Made by a program: the position numbers and the translations under genes
Source: Mesorhizobium sp. CU3
Lineage (GTDB): Bacteria; Pseudomonadota; Alphaproteobacteria; Rhizobiales; Rhizobiaceae
Assembly (NCBI RefSeq): GCF_006442965.1
Contig: NZ_VFWX01000009.1
Span: 1 to 64,000, forward strand
Direction: 5' to 3'
DNA length: 64,000 nucleotides
The notes under the pieces: generated by a model
What the model saw: only the letters and a program-made list of their open reading frames with translations
The model's database searches: none
What the model was told of the DNA's origin: nothing
Shown: in pieces, positions 8,990 to 18,449 of the stretch
How the letters are laid out: each line of letters opens with the position of its first letter
Numbering within the stretch: the first letter of the stretch is position 1

Positions 8990-9925
8990 TCAGCTCCCGA
9001 GCGCGGTCTTGACGGCCGCCGCCGCGTCGCCGCCATCGAAGGTGGTCACGCCGGCGATCCACGGCGCAACGGCGTCGGGATGCTTCTTCAGCCAGTCTTT
9101 TGCCACCGTCTGGGCGTCGCCGCCCTTGAGGATGGCGTCCATCATCTCGCCTTCCATGTCGAGGTTGAACTTCAGGTTGGCGATGAACTTGCCGGCGTTC
9201 GGACACTCGGTGGTGTAGCCCTTGCGCACATTGGTGTAGACGGTGGCGGCGCCGAAACCGCTGTCGCCCATGCCGTCGAGATAGGTGATCTTCATCGCGC
9301 CCATCACCGGATGCGGCGTCCAGCCGAGGAAGGCGATCCACTCGTTGTTCTTCATCGACTGCTCGGCCTGGGTCAGCATGCCGGCTTCCGACGACTCGAC
9401 CAGTTCGAAGCCTTCCAGATTGTCCTTCGGGTTCTTGATCATGTCGAGGATGATACGGTTGCCGTCATTGCCGGCCTCGATGCCGTAGATCTTGCCGTTG
9501 AACTTATCCTTGAACTTGCCAAGATCGGTCAGCGACTTGACGCCGGCGTCCGCGACATAGGTCGGCACCACGATGCCGTAGCCGGCACCGGTCAGGTTGG
9601 TGCTGATCGTCTCGACCGAACCGTCGGCGGTGTAGTCCTTGATGTCGTTGGTCATCGACGGCATCCAGTTGCCGAGGAAGACGTCGAGGTCCTTGTTCTT
9701 CAGCGAGGCCATGGTCACCGGCACCGAAAGCTGGATCGTCTGCGGCTCGTAGCCGAGGGCGGTGAGCAGCACCGAGGCCAGACCCGTGGTCGCCTGGATG
9801 TCGGTCCAGCCGACATCCGAGAGCCGGACAGCCTTGCAGCTCGCCGGATCGCCGGCGTAAGCGGCGGTCGTGGTCATTAGCGCCGCCAGGCCGAGGCCGG
9901 CGACGATGGATTTCATACGCGACAT
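8990..9925 (-). CDS. choX: Choline-binding periplasmic protein of the Cho transporter
   Basis: Substrate-binding protein of 311 residues with a signal peptide ending near TTTAAYAGD (residue ~24). It retains the aromatic box known from Sinorhizobium ChoX: W40 (GWTD), W87 (GNWMP), Y116 (GAGYG) and W202 (LGWTP), plus D42 and N153. All are offset by three from the W43, W90, Y119, W205, D45 and N156 numbering I recall for that protein. This supports choline over general betaine binding. The start at 9925 has a good GGGAG site. choX is first in the choXWV order and is followed by its own terminator. Confidence 0.92.
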   Translation of the reverse strand: MSRMKSIVAGLGLAALMTTTAAYAGDPASCKAVRLSDVGWTDIQATTGLASVLLTALGYEPQTIQLSVPVTMASLKNKDLDVFLGNWMPSMTNDIKDYTADGSVETISTNLTGAGYGIVVPTYVADAGVKSLTDLGKFKDKFNGKIYGIEAGNDGNRIILDMIKNPKDNLEGFELVESSEAGMLTQAEQSMKNNEWIAFLGWTPHPVMGAMKITYLDGMGDSGFGAATVYTNVRKGYTTECPNAGKFIANLKFNLDMEGEMMDAILKGGDAQTVAKDWLKKHPDAVAPWIAGVTTFDGGDAAAAVKTALGS

Positions 9926-10174
9926 AAACTTTCTCCCATTGCAATTGCCAGGCGATGCGAAGCTACGGTTCTTGCGCCCGCCTTGTTTCGTCAGCCAAAC
10001 ACCATTTTGATGTTGTTTCAAGCGGGGCAACGTCACGATGAACGGCGCGCGCTGGCCATTAAGCGACATGACGGGTTTTTGAACGACATCGAGTTTTGCC
10101 AGGGCAGGGAGTTTTTGGTGGACGGAGCCTCCGGCCCCTCCCCGCACGCCGGCATGTGGGCTTAGAAGGACAGC

Positions 10175-10786
10175 ATGGCCAAGCTTTACTTCCACTATGC
10201 GACGATGAACGCCGGCAAGACGACCATGCTGTTGCAGGCGTCCTACAACTATCGCGAACGCGGCATGTCGACGATGCTGTTCGTCGCCGGCCATTACCGC
10301 AAAGGCGACACAGGGCTGATCTCGTCGCGCATCGGCCTCGAGACCGAGGCCGAGATGTTCCGCGATGGCGACGACCTCTTCGCCAGGGTTGCCGAGCATC
10401 ACGAGCGCGCAGCGGTGCATTGCATTTTCGTCGATGAGGCGCAGTTCCTCGAGGAGGAGCAGGTCTGGCAACTGGCGCGCATCGCCGACCGTCTAGGCAT
10501 TCCGGTGATGTGCTACGGCCTGCGCACCGACTTCCAGGGCAATCTGTTTTCCGGCTCGCGCGCGCTGCTCGCCATCGCCGATGACCTGCGCGAGGTGCGC
10601 ACCATCTGTCGCTGCGGCCGCAAGGCGACGATGGTGGTGCGCCTGGGTCCCGACGGCAAGGTGGCGAAACAGGGCGAGCAGGTGGCGATCGGCAAGGACG
10701 TCTATGTCTCGCTCTGCCGCCGCCATTGGGAAGAGGAGATGGGCCGCGCCGCACCCGACGACTTCATCGGCTTTGTGAGCGGTTGA
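10175..10786 (+). CDS. tdk: Thymidine kinase, type II
   Basis: Phosphorylates thymidine to dTMP in the salvage pathway. The 203-residue protein has the P-loop ATMNAGKTT (residues 9-17), the Walker B-like FVDEAQFL near residue 90, the lasso-region glycine segment and zinc-ligand cysteines (CRCGRKA, then SLCRRHW). Length is normal for the family. The ATG has an AGAAGGA site 5 nt upstream. It stands alone, convergent with the DMT exporter gene. Confidence 0.95.
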   Translation: MAKLYFHYATMNAGKTTMLLQASYNYRERGMSTMLFVAGHYRKGDTGLISSRIGLETEAEMFRDGDDLFARVAEHHERAAVHCIFVDEAQFLEEEQVWQLARIADRLGIPVMCYGLRTDFQGNLFSGSRALLAIADDLREVRTICRCGRKATMVVRLGPDGKVAKQGEQVAIGKDVYVSLCRRHWEEEMGRAAPDDFIGFVSG

Positions 10787-10810
10787 GCGGCTTCAGGCGG
10801 CCCAGACACT

Positions 10811-11707
10811 TCAAGCAGCGGAGACACGCCGCACAGGAAACCGCCAGCCAAGCCGCACCCCGAGCGTCGCCAGCGCGATCAGCGCCATGCCGGCAGCCTG
10901 CGCGGGCCGCAGCGGATGCGCGTACAAAGCCCAGTCGATGATGATGGCGACGACCGGGTAGATGAAGGTGATGACGCCGATCACCGGCGTCGTCAGGCGC
11001 GGAAAGGCGGAATTCATCAGCACATAGGCGATGCCGGTATGCAGGACGCCGATGCCGGCCAGCCAGCCCCATGACGCCGGCGCGATGGGATGACCGATAT
11101 CGGCGAACGGGGCGAGCAGCACGACCCCGACCAGAGTCTGGCAAAGCACGGTGATCTCCGCGCGCTGTTGTCCGAGGCCCTTGGCGAGGATCGTCGCCGC
11201 CGCGTAAAGCATGGCGGCGCCGAGCGTCAGCGCGATACCCAATGCCCAATGCGCGTCGACATGGCCATGCGTGACGACTAGGCCGCTGGCCAGCACGACG
11301 CCGAGGAACGCGCCGAGCATCCACAGGATCTGGTCTAGCGAGATGCGCTCCTTGAGGAAGACAACGCCTATCAGCACCACGAAGAACGGCTGCACATGGT
11401 AGACGATCGTCGTCGTTGCGATGGACGTCATGGCAAACCCGGCGAAGAAGGCCGTCCAGCTCAGCACCATGCAGACGCCGCCGAGTGCCGCGAGAAGAAG
11501 CCGGGATACGGACAGCGTGCGATCCGGCAGGTAGCCGCGCAACAGGCACCATGCCGCCAGGAACAGCGAGCCGAACACGCATCGCCAGAAGACGACGGTG
11601 ACGGGATGTTGTCCGGACTCCGTCACGAAGGCCCCGACCGTGCCGGCAATCACCATCGCCAGTGCGAGGCTCGAGGCGGGGAAGCGGGCTGTGGATATGT
11701 CCCTCAT
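10811..11707 (-). CDS. DMT-superfamily EamA-type exporter
   Basis: A 298-residue inner-membrane protein with about ten hydrophobic helices in two EamA halves (from MVIAGTVGAFVTES... and from ALTLGAAMLYAAATILAKGL...). Family members export amino acids or other metabolites; the substrate is not readable here. The start at 11707 is chosen because it has a GGAG site and opens directly into the first helix. It is divergent from a LysR gene, which probably controls it. Confidence 0.85.
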   Translation of the reverse strand: MRDISTARFPASSLALAMVIAGTVGAFVTESGQHPVTVVFWRCVFGSLFLAAWCLLRGYLPDRTLSVSRLLLAALGGVCMVLSWTAFFAGFAMTSIATTTIVYHVQPFFVVLIGVVFLKERISLDQILWMLGAFLGVVLASGLVVTHGHVDAHWALGIALTLGAAMLYAAATILAKGLGQQRAEITVLCQTLVGVVLLAPFADIGHPIAPASWGWLAGIGVLHTGIAYVLMNSAFPRLTTPVIGVITFIYPVVAIIIDWALYAHPLRPAQAAGMALIALATLGVRLGWRFPVRRVSAA

Positions 11708-11763
11708 TGCGGCTCTCCAACAGGTCGAAATCCATCTGGCCAGCCGAAACGTTTCCAATCAAG

Positions 11764-11789
11764 CGAATAGATTTGTGAAGATCTATTCG
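11764..11789. promoter_or_regulatory. Inverted repeat in the LysR/exporter intergenic region
   Basis: A perfect 9-bp inverted repeat, CGAATAGAT (11764-11772) and ATCTATTCG (11781-11789), is separated by 8 bp in the 98-bp divergent spacer. It ends 16 bp before the LysR start. It is longer than the classic T-N11-A LysR box, but position and symmetry make it a good operator candidate for the adjacent regulator. Confidence 0.55.
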
Positions 11790-11805
11790 ATATGTTGATA
11801 GCACC

Positions 11806-12663
11806 ATGGCCTCTCCGCTCGATCTCAACCTTTTGAAAACCTTCGTCGCCGTCGTCGAAAGCGGCAGCCTTTCCAATGCAGCACCGCGCGTCGGCCGTAG
11901 CCAGTCGGCGGTCAGCATGCAGATGCAGAGGCTGGAGGATATGGTCGGCAACCAGCTTCTGGTGCGTGGGCCGAGAACGGTTACGCCCAACGCGATCGGC
12001 GAGGACTTCTTGATCTATGCGCGCCGGCTGCTGAAACTGTCGGACGAGGCGTGGGCGAGCGTCACCCGACCGAAGGAAACAGGCAGTGTGCGCCTTGGCG
12101 TGCCGGACGATTACGCCGCCTTCCTGCTGCCGCCGGTGCTGTCGCGTTTTGCCGAGGACCACCCGCTGGTCACGGTCGAGCTCGTCTGCGAGCAATCGAC
12201 CGCGCTAGTGAAAACTCTAGCGGAGGGGCGGCTCGACCTCGCGATCGTCACCCGTTTGCCGGATCAGCCGCTCGACGTGATCAGGCTGGAGCGCTTCGTC
12301 TGGGTCGCCTCGCCCAACCACGTCGCCTGGCAGGCCGATCCGTTGCCCGTCGCATTGTTCGAACCCGGTTGCGCGGCACGGATGAATGTCCTTGAGGCGC
12401 TCGGCGATGCCGACCGATCCTACCGCTGCACCTATTCCAGCGCCTCGCTGCTCGGGCTGATCGCAGTCGTCCAGGCCGGGCTCGCGGTCGCCGGCCTGGC
12501 GCAGCGAAGCGTGCCGCCTTCGCTGCGCATCGTCGGCGCCCATGAAGGGCTCCCGGCCTTGCCGGACCTCGAGATCGGCATCCTGCGCAATCTGCTGTCG
12601 ACGACGCCGGCGGTCGATCGTCTGCACGATTTCCTGCGCCGCGACCTGGCGCAGCAAGCCTGA
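11806..12663 (+). CDS. LysR-family transcriptional regulator
   Basis: A 285-residue LysR-type regulator. The N-terminal winged helix (LNLLKTFVAVVESGSLSNAAPRVGRSQSAVSMQ) is typical, followed by a periplasmic-binding-like effector domain from about residue 90 (GSVRLGVPDDYAAFLLPPVL). The effector is unknown. It is divergently transcribed from the DMT exporter, the usual layout for a LysR regulator controlling its neighbour and itself. The ribosome-binding site is weak. Confidence 0.88.
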   Translation: MASPLDLNLLKTFVAVVESGSLSNAAPRVGRSQSAVSMQMQRLEDMVGNQLLVRGPRTVTPNAIGEDFLIYARRLLKLSDEAWASVTRPKETGSVRLGVPDDYAAFLLPPVLSRFAEDHPLVTVELVCEQSTALVKTLAEGRLDLAIVTRLPDQPLDVIRLERFVWVASPNHVAWQADPLPVALFEPGCAARMNVLEALGDADRSYRCTYSSASLLGLIAVVQAGLAVAGLAQRSVPPSLRIVGAHEGLPALPDLEIGILRNLLSTTPAVDRLHDFLRRDLAQQA

Positions 12664-12752
12664 ACCGCTAAGATCGAGCCGGGACCAGGGTGTGGCGTTT
12701 GTTAAGGCCTCGCCCTAATAAGGTCGTCAGCCAGAACTCCTCGGGGTCAGCC

Positions 12753-13142
12753 ATGTTTCGAGCCATTTCGCATACCGCCATGTTCTTGCTTGCCGGCTGC
12801 CTCGCCGCGCACGCCGCCGGCGACGCGGCCTTAGGCAAGAAAGTCTTCAACCGCTGCATCGCCTGCCACGAAGCCGCGACCGATCGCGACAAGGTCGGGC
12901 CGCATCTGATGGGCATCGTCGGGCGCAAGGCCGGTTCGGCGGAGAGTTTTGAGAGTCACTACTCGCAAGCCATGAAGGCTGCAGGCGCCGCCGGTCTCGT
13001 CTGGGACGAGGCCAACTTGGCCGAATATCTCAAGGCTCCCAAGCTGAAGGTTCCCGGCAACAGGATGGCCTTCACCGGGCTGACAAGCGATGACGACATC
13101 GCCAATGTGATTGCCTATCTCAAGGCTGATCCCAAGCCTTGA
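12753..13142 (+). CDS. Class I soluble cytochrome c
   Basis: A 129-residue periplasmic electron carrier. It has a signal peptide (residues 1-21), one heme-binding CIACH, and the distal methionine probably in NRMAFTGL near residue 103. The KVGPHLMGIVGRKAG segment after the heme site matches mitochondrial-type cytochromes such as c2/c-552. The start at 12753 opens directly into the signal peptide and has a CGGGG site. Transcription is co-directional with the unknown cluster that follows after 276 bp, but nothing shows it belongs to it. Confidence 0.9.
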   Translation: MFRAISHTAMFLLAGCLAAHAAGDAALGKKVFNRCIACHEAATDRDKVGPHLMGIVGRKAGSAESFESHYSQAMKAAGAAGLVWDEANLAEYLKAPKLKVPGNRMAFTGLTSDDDIANVIAYLKADPKP

Positions 13143-13418
13143 TCGACGCCGGCGATACCGGCATTGCCGCCGAGAAGAGATTTGCCGGCACCGTTTCGTT
13201 GTCGTTCGTAAAAACAAGAGCTTAACGCATACCGGCTAAAGCTCTTCGACGACGGTGCGCGCTACTGGCTGCCTTACGCATGCTTGCCTTGTCTTTCAAG
13301 GACCTGGCCAATTCTTTTGTTTTGATGGCTCTCCTTGTCTTGCGTCTTTCAATCCCTTGAAGCCCCACATATATTCGCCGCCACGACACGGAAACGGATG
13401 CCGAAGCGGGAGGCCCCA

Positions 13419-14507
13419 ATGGCGACATTGCAGAATTTCGATGCCGAAATTGCCAAGACCAAGCAGGTCGTGCAGGACATGCGCACCAAGATCGAGCAGT
13501 CCAGCACCGTGCTCGACACGCTTGCTCAGGCCGACAAGAAGATCGGCGACGCCAATTTCGACATCGAAAACGCCCGCATCGAGGATGTGCTCAAGCAGCA
13601 GAAGGTCATGGAAGGCAACATCGCCGACCTGATCATCGGGCTAGAGGACGCGACCAACGTCTTCGGTGCCGAATTCGAGAGCATGAAGAACTACACCGGC
13701 TGGGAGAACTTCGTCGGCGTGTTTTCGTCGCAGCGCAAGCAGCGCATGCGCACCGACCGCGTCCGCAACATGTCTTTAGCCGGCAATCTGCAGGAACTGC
13801 TTGCGAAGTCCGACACCATCGTCGGCATCCTCAAAGCCCAGAAGCAGATCCTCGACCAGCGCTACAAGACCTCCGAGACCGGCCTGTCGCAGGTCATCGA
13901 GCGCCGTAAGGTGACGATGTCGAACCTCGAGGCCGTGCAGAAGCGCATCGAGGAATTGAACCCGCAATTGCTCGACATCGAGAACAAGATCGCCGCCTCC
14001 ACGACGCAGAAGGAGCGCACCGAACTCGAAGGCGAGCGCTCGAAGATGGCGACCGAATACAATGAGAAGCAAGCCAAGGAACAGGAGCTGCTTGCCGAAA
14101 GCCAGACGCTTGAACGCTACACCTCGATGTTCCAGACCTTCGTCGATTCGCTCAACAACCAGATCGCTGCCCAGTCGACGCTGATCAACAAGCTGACCAT
14201 CGACACCGAGCAGCGCATCGTCCTCTACAAGGCCCTGGAAGACTCGCTAAAGACCGCCGCGCAGCAGGACGTCGCCCACAAGATCAACACGCTGGGCAGC
14301 CAGGTCGACACCACCGCCGAGGAGACGATGGCCGGCATCGGAGCCGCTTCGCAGAAGCACATAGGCGACCTGCTCGAAATGCATGAGAAGAACATGGTGG
14401 CCTCGGCCGACATCCAGCGCCGAAAGAAGCTCGCCGACGACGCCTTCGCCCGCCGCTTCGACGACGTTATGAAGAAGCACAATTCCGCCAATTACGTGCA
14501 GTCCTAG
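13419..14507 (+). CDS. Coiled-coil protein of unknown function, first gene of the AAA+ cluster
   Basis: A 362-residue, almost wholly alpha-helical and highly charged protein with no signal peptide or membrane segment. Long heptad-like stretches run through residues ~5-70, ~120-230 and ~250-345. Size and helical character recall TelA-type or PspA-type proteins, but I see no diagnostic motif, so this is only a likeness. The start at 13419 has GGGAGG 5 nt upstream; an ATG at 13398 is less likely. It is followed by five co-directional genes including an AAA+ ATPase, and may be an oligomeric scaffold or substrate for it. Confidence 0.75.
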   Translation: MATLQNFDAEIAKTKQVVQDMRTKIEQSSTVLDTLAQADKKIGDANFDIENARIEDVLKQQKVMEGNIADLIIGLEDATNVFGAEFESMKNYTGWENFVGVFSSQRKQRMRTDRVRNMSLAGNLQELLAKSDTIVGILKAQKQILDQRYKTSETGLSQVIERRKVTMSNLEAVQKRIEELNPQLLDIENKIAASTTQKERTELEGERSKMATEYNEKQAKEQELLAESQTLERYTSMFQTFVDSLNNQIAAQSTLINKLTIDTEQRIVLYKALEDSLKTAAQQDVAHKINTLGSQVDTTAEETMAGIGAASQKHIGDLLEMHEKNMVASADIQRRKKLADDAFARRFDDVMKKHNSANYVQS

Positions 14508-14541
14508 GCGGCGTGGGCGACTTCATTCGAACGGCAGCCTC

Positions 14542-15690
14542 ATGACACCTGAGAACGACGCGGCGGCGCGCTATTTCTCCGCCATCACGGCGGCGCTGAG
14601 CGGCCTGGAAGTGTTCATGCGCGACGACCGCTCGCCGCTCTACCGGCATGGCATCGTCGCCAAGATCGTCGCCGAATATATCGCCCGTCTCGACAAGTCC
14701 TTCGGCTGCTGGCGCAACCGGCTGGGCTTCATGGACACCTTCCGCATCTCGCGCGCCGACAGCGGCTATCCCGTCTTCCAAAACCTACTCGAGCTGGAAA
14801 ACGATCGCCAGCAGGCGGACGCCCGGCTGGCCAACATCCCGCCGGCCGGCGAATTGCGCGAGGAGATGGCCGATTTCATCCTGCGCCATAAGGAGTTTCC
14901 CGAGGCGCTCCAGCGATCGATGGCCGAACGCCTCTACCTGGAGGACGTCAAGAGCGAGGCGACCTTTGGCCCGTTCACGCTGGCGCAAACGGCAAAGGTC
15001 TCGGTAAATCCGAAGACCTTGCGGCCCTATTATCTCGTCCATTGGGCCGCGTTCGACGGCAGCGCGAACCTGCCGCTGGTCTATATGGTGACGGTGGAGG
15101 ACTCCTCGGAGAGCATGGTGCGCCAGCTTGTCGACAACGGCACCGGCAAGCTGAACGAGCGCGTCGATATCCCGCTTCCCGTCGACGGCCTGCTCAACCC
15201 CGAGCTTGCCCATCGCTTCGACGATTTCACTGAGAAGAATTCGGCCTACACGCTGTCGCCGGCGACCATCGCGGTCAATCTCGACAAGGATTTCGAACCG
15301 CTGCATCCCAAGCAACTGCGGCGCGTCGTGCTCGGCCCGTTCTATTCGGCCGGCATCACCGACAACAATTCGACGGTGACCGAGGTACTGGCCAAGGTGC
15401 GCAAGCCGGAGAACGCCTGGCTGCTCACCTGGACCATCCAGGAGGTCTTCTCTAAGAGCGAGAAGCCTGGACGCAAAGGGCTGTTCTCCAGCGAGAAGAC
15501 GACGCAGGAATTCTTCATCAACACCGACGATCTCGAAGCCGCCCGCCAGGGCGTGTCGAGCTACGAGAACCACGCGCTGATCCCACACGAGGCCTATCAG
15601 GCGCTCTATGCCGCTGGCGAGGCGCAGAAGATCTTTTCCGGCTACAAGGTCCACATCCTGTCCAACGGGCAGGTCATCAGCGATGTATGA
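14542..15690 (+). CDS. Conserved hypothetical protein, second gene of the AAA+ cluster
   Basis: A 382-residue protein that I do not recognise. It has an N-terminal helical region (to about residue 110) and a more mixed C-terminal half. There is no signal peptide, membrane helix or catalytic motif that I can name. It begins 34 bp after the coiled-coil gene and ends 45 bp before the fic gene, so co-transcription is likely. The ribosome-binding site is weak, which may mean coupling to the gene upstream. Confidence 0.7.
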   Translation: MTPENDAAARYFSAITAALSGLEVFMRDDRSPLYRHGIVAKIVAEYIARLDKSFGCWRNRLGFMDTFRISRADSGYPVFQNLLELENDRQQADARLANIPPAGELREEMADFILRHKEFPEALQRSMAERLYLEDVKSEATFGPFTLAQTAKVSVNPKTLRPYYLVHWAAFDGSANLPLVYMVTVEDSSESMVRQLVDNGTGKLNERVDIPLPVDGLLNPELAHRFDDFTEKNSAYTLSPATIAVNLDKDFEPLHPKQLRRVVLGPFYSAGITDNNSTVTEVLAKVRKPENAWLLTWTIQEVFSKSEKPGRKGLFSSEKTTQEFFINTDDLEAARQGVSSYENHALIPHEAYQALYAAGEAQKIFSGYKVHILSNGQVISDV

Positions 15691-15735
15691 GATGCTTGCG
15701 CGGCCAAAGGCGCGGCGCGCGCGCGAGGTGCGGAA

Positions 15736-16527
15736 ATGACCCCAGCAGGCAGAGTTCTTGCCAAGAAAAGAGAGCTTGACGCTTTAAGGAAGAAAGTTCG
15801 CCCGGGCGCCCTGGACAGCCTTGAGCACACCCAGCGGATCGACATCACCTATACGTCGAACGCGATCGAGGGCAACACGCTGACCGCGGGTGAGACCGCC
15901 CTAGTGCTTGAGAAAGGCATCACGATCAGCGGCAAGCCCCTCAAGGACCACCTCGAAGCGGTCGATCACGCGCGGGCTCTGAACTGGGTGCTGGAAATCG
16001 CCGCGCAGCGCGATGCGCCGATACTCGAGGCCGACATCCGCAACCTGCATCATCTGGTCGTCGCGAATTCCAAGTCGGAGATCGCCGGTCGCTATGCCGA
16101 CGTCGCCCGCTATGTGAACACCGACGCCGGCGTTCACAATTTCCCGACGCCGGCGGAGGTTCCAGCTCTTATGGAGACGTTCGGCCGCTGGCTTGCCGCG
16201 GCACGCAGCACGCCGCAGACCGCCTTCGAGGCGCATCGGCGGCTCGTCGGCATTCACCCCTTCAACGACGGCAATGGCCGCACGGCGCGGCTGTTGATGA
16301 ATCTCGTGCTGGCGCGCGCCGGCTATCCGCCGGTAGCGATCCGCCCCGAAGATCGCCCCGCTTACATCGCCGCACTTGAAATCGACCAGCGCGGCGGCGG
16401 TCATGTCGCCTTCGACAAGCTGCTTTTCGAAAGGCTGGACCAGACGCTGGACCTGTATCTCGATGCCGCCCGTCAAGCTCGGGATCCGTCCGCCGGCGCC
16501 GGCACGATAATTCCGATGAGGAGTTGA
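15736..16527 (+). CDS. Fic-family AMP-transferase, class II with N-terminal inhibitory motif
   Basis: Fic enzymes move AMP or another nucleotide moiety from a nucleotide to a protein hydroxyl. The 263-residue protein has the complete active-site motif HPFNDGNGRTAR (H174 to R185). It also has an N-terminal [S/T]xxxE[G/N] inhibitory motif, SNAIEG, at residues 41-46 with E45 as the blocking glutamate. That is the class II, self-inhibited arrangement, so no separate antitoxin is needed. Its TGA overlaps the possible ATG (16527) of the AAA+ gene, implying coupled translation and a functional link. The target protein is unknown. Confidence 0.92.
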   Translation: MTPAGRVLAKKRELDALRKKVRPGALDSLEHTQRIDITYTSNAIEGNTLTAGETALVLEKGITISGKPLKDHLEAVDHARALNWVLEIAAQRDAPILEADIRNLHHLVVANSKSEIAGRYADVARYVNTDAGVHNFPTPAEVPALMETFGRWLAAARSTPQTAFEAHRRLVGIHPFNDGNGRTARLLMNLVLARAGYPPVAIRPEDRPAYIAALEIDQRGGGHVAFDKLLFERLDQTLDLYLDAARQARDPSAGAGTIIPMRS

Positions 16528-16529
16528 TG

Positions 16530-18440
16530 ATGGACACCGGGCTGACCACGATTTCGGAAGCGGCAATCGAAAAACACCGCGCGATCGCGCAGAGTTTCAT
16601 CACCCGCATCGTCGTGCTGGAGGATCCGGCGCGCGAATCCGGCACCGCGCTCGCCGGCACCAACCGCCGCTTCGTCTCGACCGTCTCGGTCGGCTCGGTG
16701 CGCCGCACGCGCGAGGTCGAGCTGACGAAGACGGTCGCCGCCATCCACCCCGACGACCAGTTGATGACGATTGCGCAGCACACGCTGCTCTACCGCGCCC
16801 GCCGCGGCCTGGCGATTGCGCTCGCCATTTCCGATGTTTTCGCCGAAGGCTCAGACCTGGAAAGCCTACAGGCGAAGAATGCCCGCGCTCCGCTCGAAGG
16901 CGATGAGGCGGCGACCTTCAAGAAGCTTCTGTCGGCCTCGGCTTACGTTTCGGCCTTCAGTCTCGCCTCTTACCTCTTCCAGTTGGTCGACAGCGACGGC
17001 GAGGCGCCGAACGACATCCCCGAGCCCGACTTCCTGTTCGACACCCCGCAGGACGCGGTGAAGTCGATCGTCGCTGGTCTCGACAAGGCGATCGCCGGCT
17101 CGAAGGACGATACCGACCTGACGACACGGGCACGGGCCTTCGCTCGTGTCGCCATCGACGGGCTTTTAGCGCGAAAAGGCCGCTTCGACGGCATCGGCCC
17201 GTTCGAGAACGCGCATATCCGCATCGATGTCGACGACTTCACACTCGATGGCTTCGACGTCGCGCCCGGCAAGCGCTCCAAGCCGCTGGTGATGACGTTC
17301 AAGAAGCCGGAAGAGGTCGTCGGCAACCACATCGCCAAATATCAGTCGGTCAAGCTGGCGAAGATGCTGATGGCCTATGATTTCGAGCGCGAGCTGAACC
17401 CCTTCGTCGAGCTCGGCGGCTTCCTGTTCACCTTCATTGGCGACGGCGCGCCTGGCACCGGCAAGACGACGCTGATCCAGATGATCGCCGGCCTGGTCAA
17501 CGGCTATTGCCAGGTCGCCTCCTATCCCTTCGCCTATGAGAATTTCGGCGTCGACCAGATCTCGTCCTACCAGGGCAAATCCGGCCAGAACTGCCGCCAG
17601 TTCATCAACAACGTGCTCAACCCGCGCGTCATCGGCTTCGGCACCATCGACGACATCGACCAGGTGGCGGCGCGCCGTTCCGACGACCGCGCCTCCGCCG
17701 GCCAGCAGGAGATCACCGGCGTGCTGATGGACGCCTTCGCCGGCGCCGGCACCGTGGTGCGCGGCAACTGCTCCTTCGGCATGTTCTCCAACTATCCCGA
17801 AAATGTCGACGACGCGCTGCGCCAGCGCGCCGGCGCGCGCTGGCTGGTCGACGGCCCGCAGACCCGCGACGACTATATCGACATCTTCGTGCTGCTAGCC
17901 GGCAAGAACCACGAGATCCCGCTGGGCAAGCACGAGCTCTACGCCGCGCAGGAGATCCAGCGTGCCGTGGAAGAGGCCTATGAGGAGCACGAGAAGCCGC
18001 AGGAAGACGGGCTGATGAAGGTCTATGAGCGCTACATGAAGGAGAACGGCGCGCCGAAGACGCTCGCCGATATCGGCACCTACCTGCACATGATCAAGGA
18101 CGCCGAGCCGCGCTTCACCGGCCGCGCCATCAAGAACGTCACCGACGCCATCAAGATGCGCGCCATGGACATCGAGCTTCCCGACGAGTGGTTCGAGAAG
18201 CCGGAAGCCTTCATGCACAAGAGCTATGACGACAAGAAGGCGATGATCGAGGAGTTGCGCGGGCCGTTCTCGATGGACATGGTCCTGCAGGAGATCAACC
18301 GCTACGCCGATTCAGAATTCCGCTATTCCGACAAGTCCGACGACGCGGCGGTGGAGAAGCTACTGCGCGATGCAAGGCTGCGCGAACGGGCGGCGCGCGA
18401 GATGGAGGAGATGAAGAAGAAGGGGATTTGGAATGCTTGA
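16530..18440 (+). CDS. Large AAA+ ATPase, core of an uncharacterised cluster
   Basis: A 636-residue ATPase. A ~290-residue N-terminal region of unknown fold precedes the AAA module with Walker A GAPGTGKT (306-313), Walker B-like VIGFGTIDDID (367-377) and a candidate sensor/arginine segment GNCSFGMFSN...LRQRAGARW (about 408-435). A long helical C-terminal region ends in a basic coiled coil. The Walker B Asp-Asp replaces the usual Asp-Glu. GAGGAG lies 6 nt before the ATG at 16530; the ATG at 16527, overlapping the fic stop, is an alternative. I cannot place it in a named AAA+ subfamily; remodelling of the coiled-coil protein is a guess. Confidence 0.85.
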   Translation: MDTGLTTISEAAIEKHRAIAQSFITRIVVLEDPARESGTALAGTNRRFVSTVSVGSVRRTREVELTKTVAAIHPDDQLMTIAQHTLLYRARRGLAIALAISDVFAEGSDLESLQAKNARAPLEGDEAATFKKLLSASAYVSAFSLASYLFQLVDSDGEAPNDIPEPDFLFDTPQDAVKSIVAGLDKAIAGSKDDTDLTTRARAFARVAIDGLLARKGRFDGIGPFENAHIRIDVDDFTLDGFDVAPGKRSKPLVMTFKKPEEVVGNHIAKYQSVKLAKMLMAYDFERELNPFVELGGFLFTFIGDGAPGTGKTTLIQMIAGLVNGYCQVASYPFAYENFGVDQISSYQGKSGQNCRQFINNVLNPRVIGFGTIDDIDQVAARRSDDRASAGQQEITGVLMDAFAGAGTVVRGNCSFGMFSNYPENVDDALRQRAGARWLVDGPQTRDDYIDIFVLLAGKNHEIPLGKHELYAAQEIQRAVEEAYEEHEKPQEDGLMKVYERYMKENGAPKTLADIGTYLHMIKDAEPRFTGRAIKNVTDAIKMRAMDIELPDEWFEKPEAFMHKSYDDKKAMIEELRGPFSMDMVLQEINRYADSEFRYSDKSDDAAVEKLLRDARLRERAAREMEEMKKKGIWNA

Positions 18441-18449
18441 AGCGCGCCG

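Noticed and set aside
10059..10754. Minus-strand frame opposite tdk
   Set aside because: It is Arg-rich shadow translation of the thymidine kinase gene.
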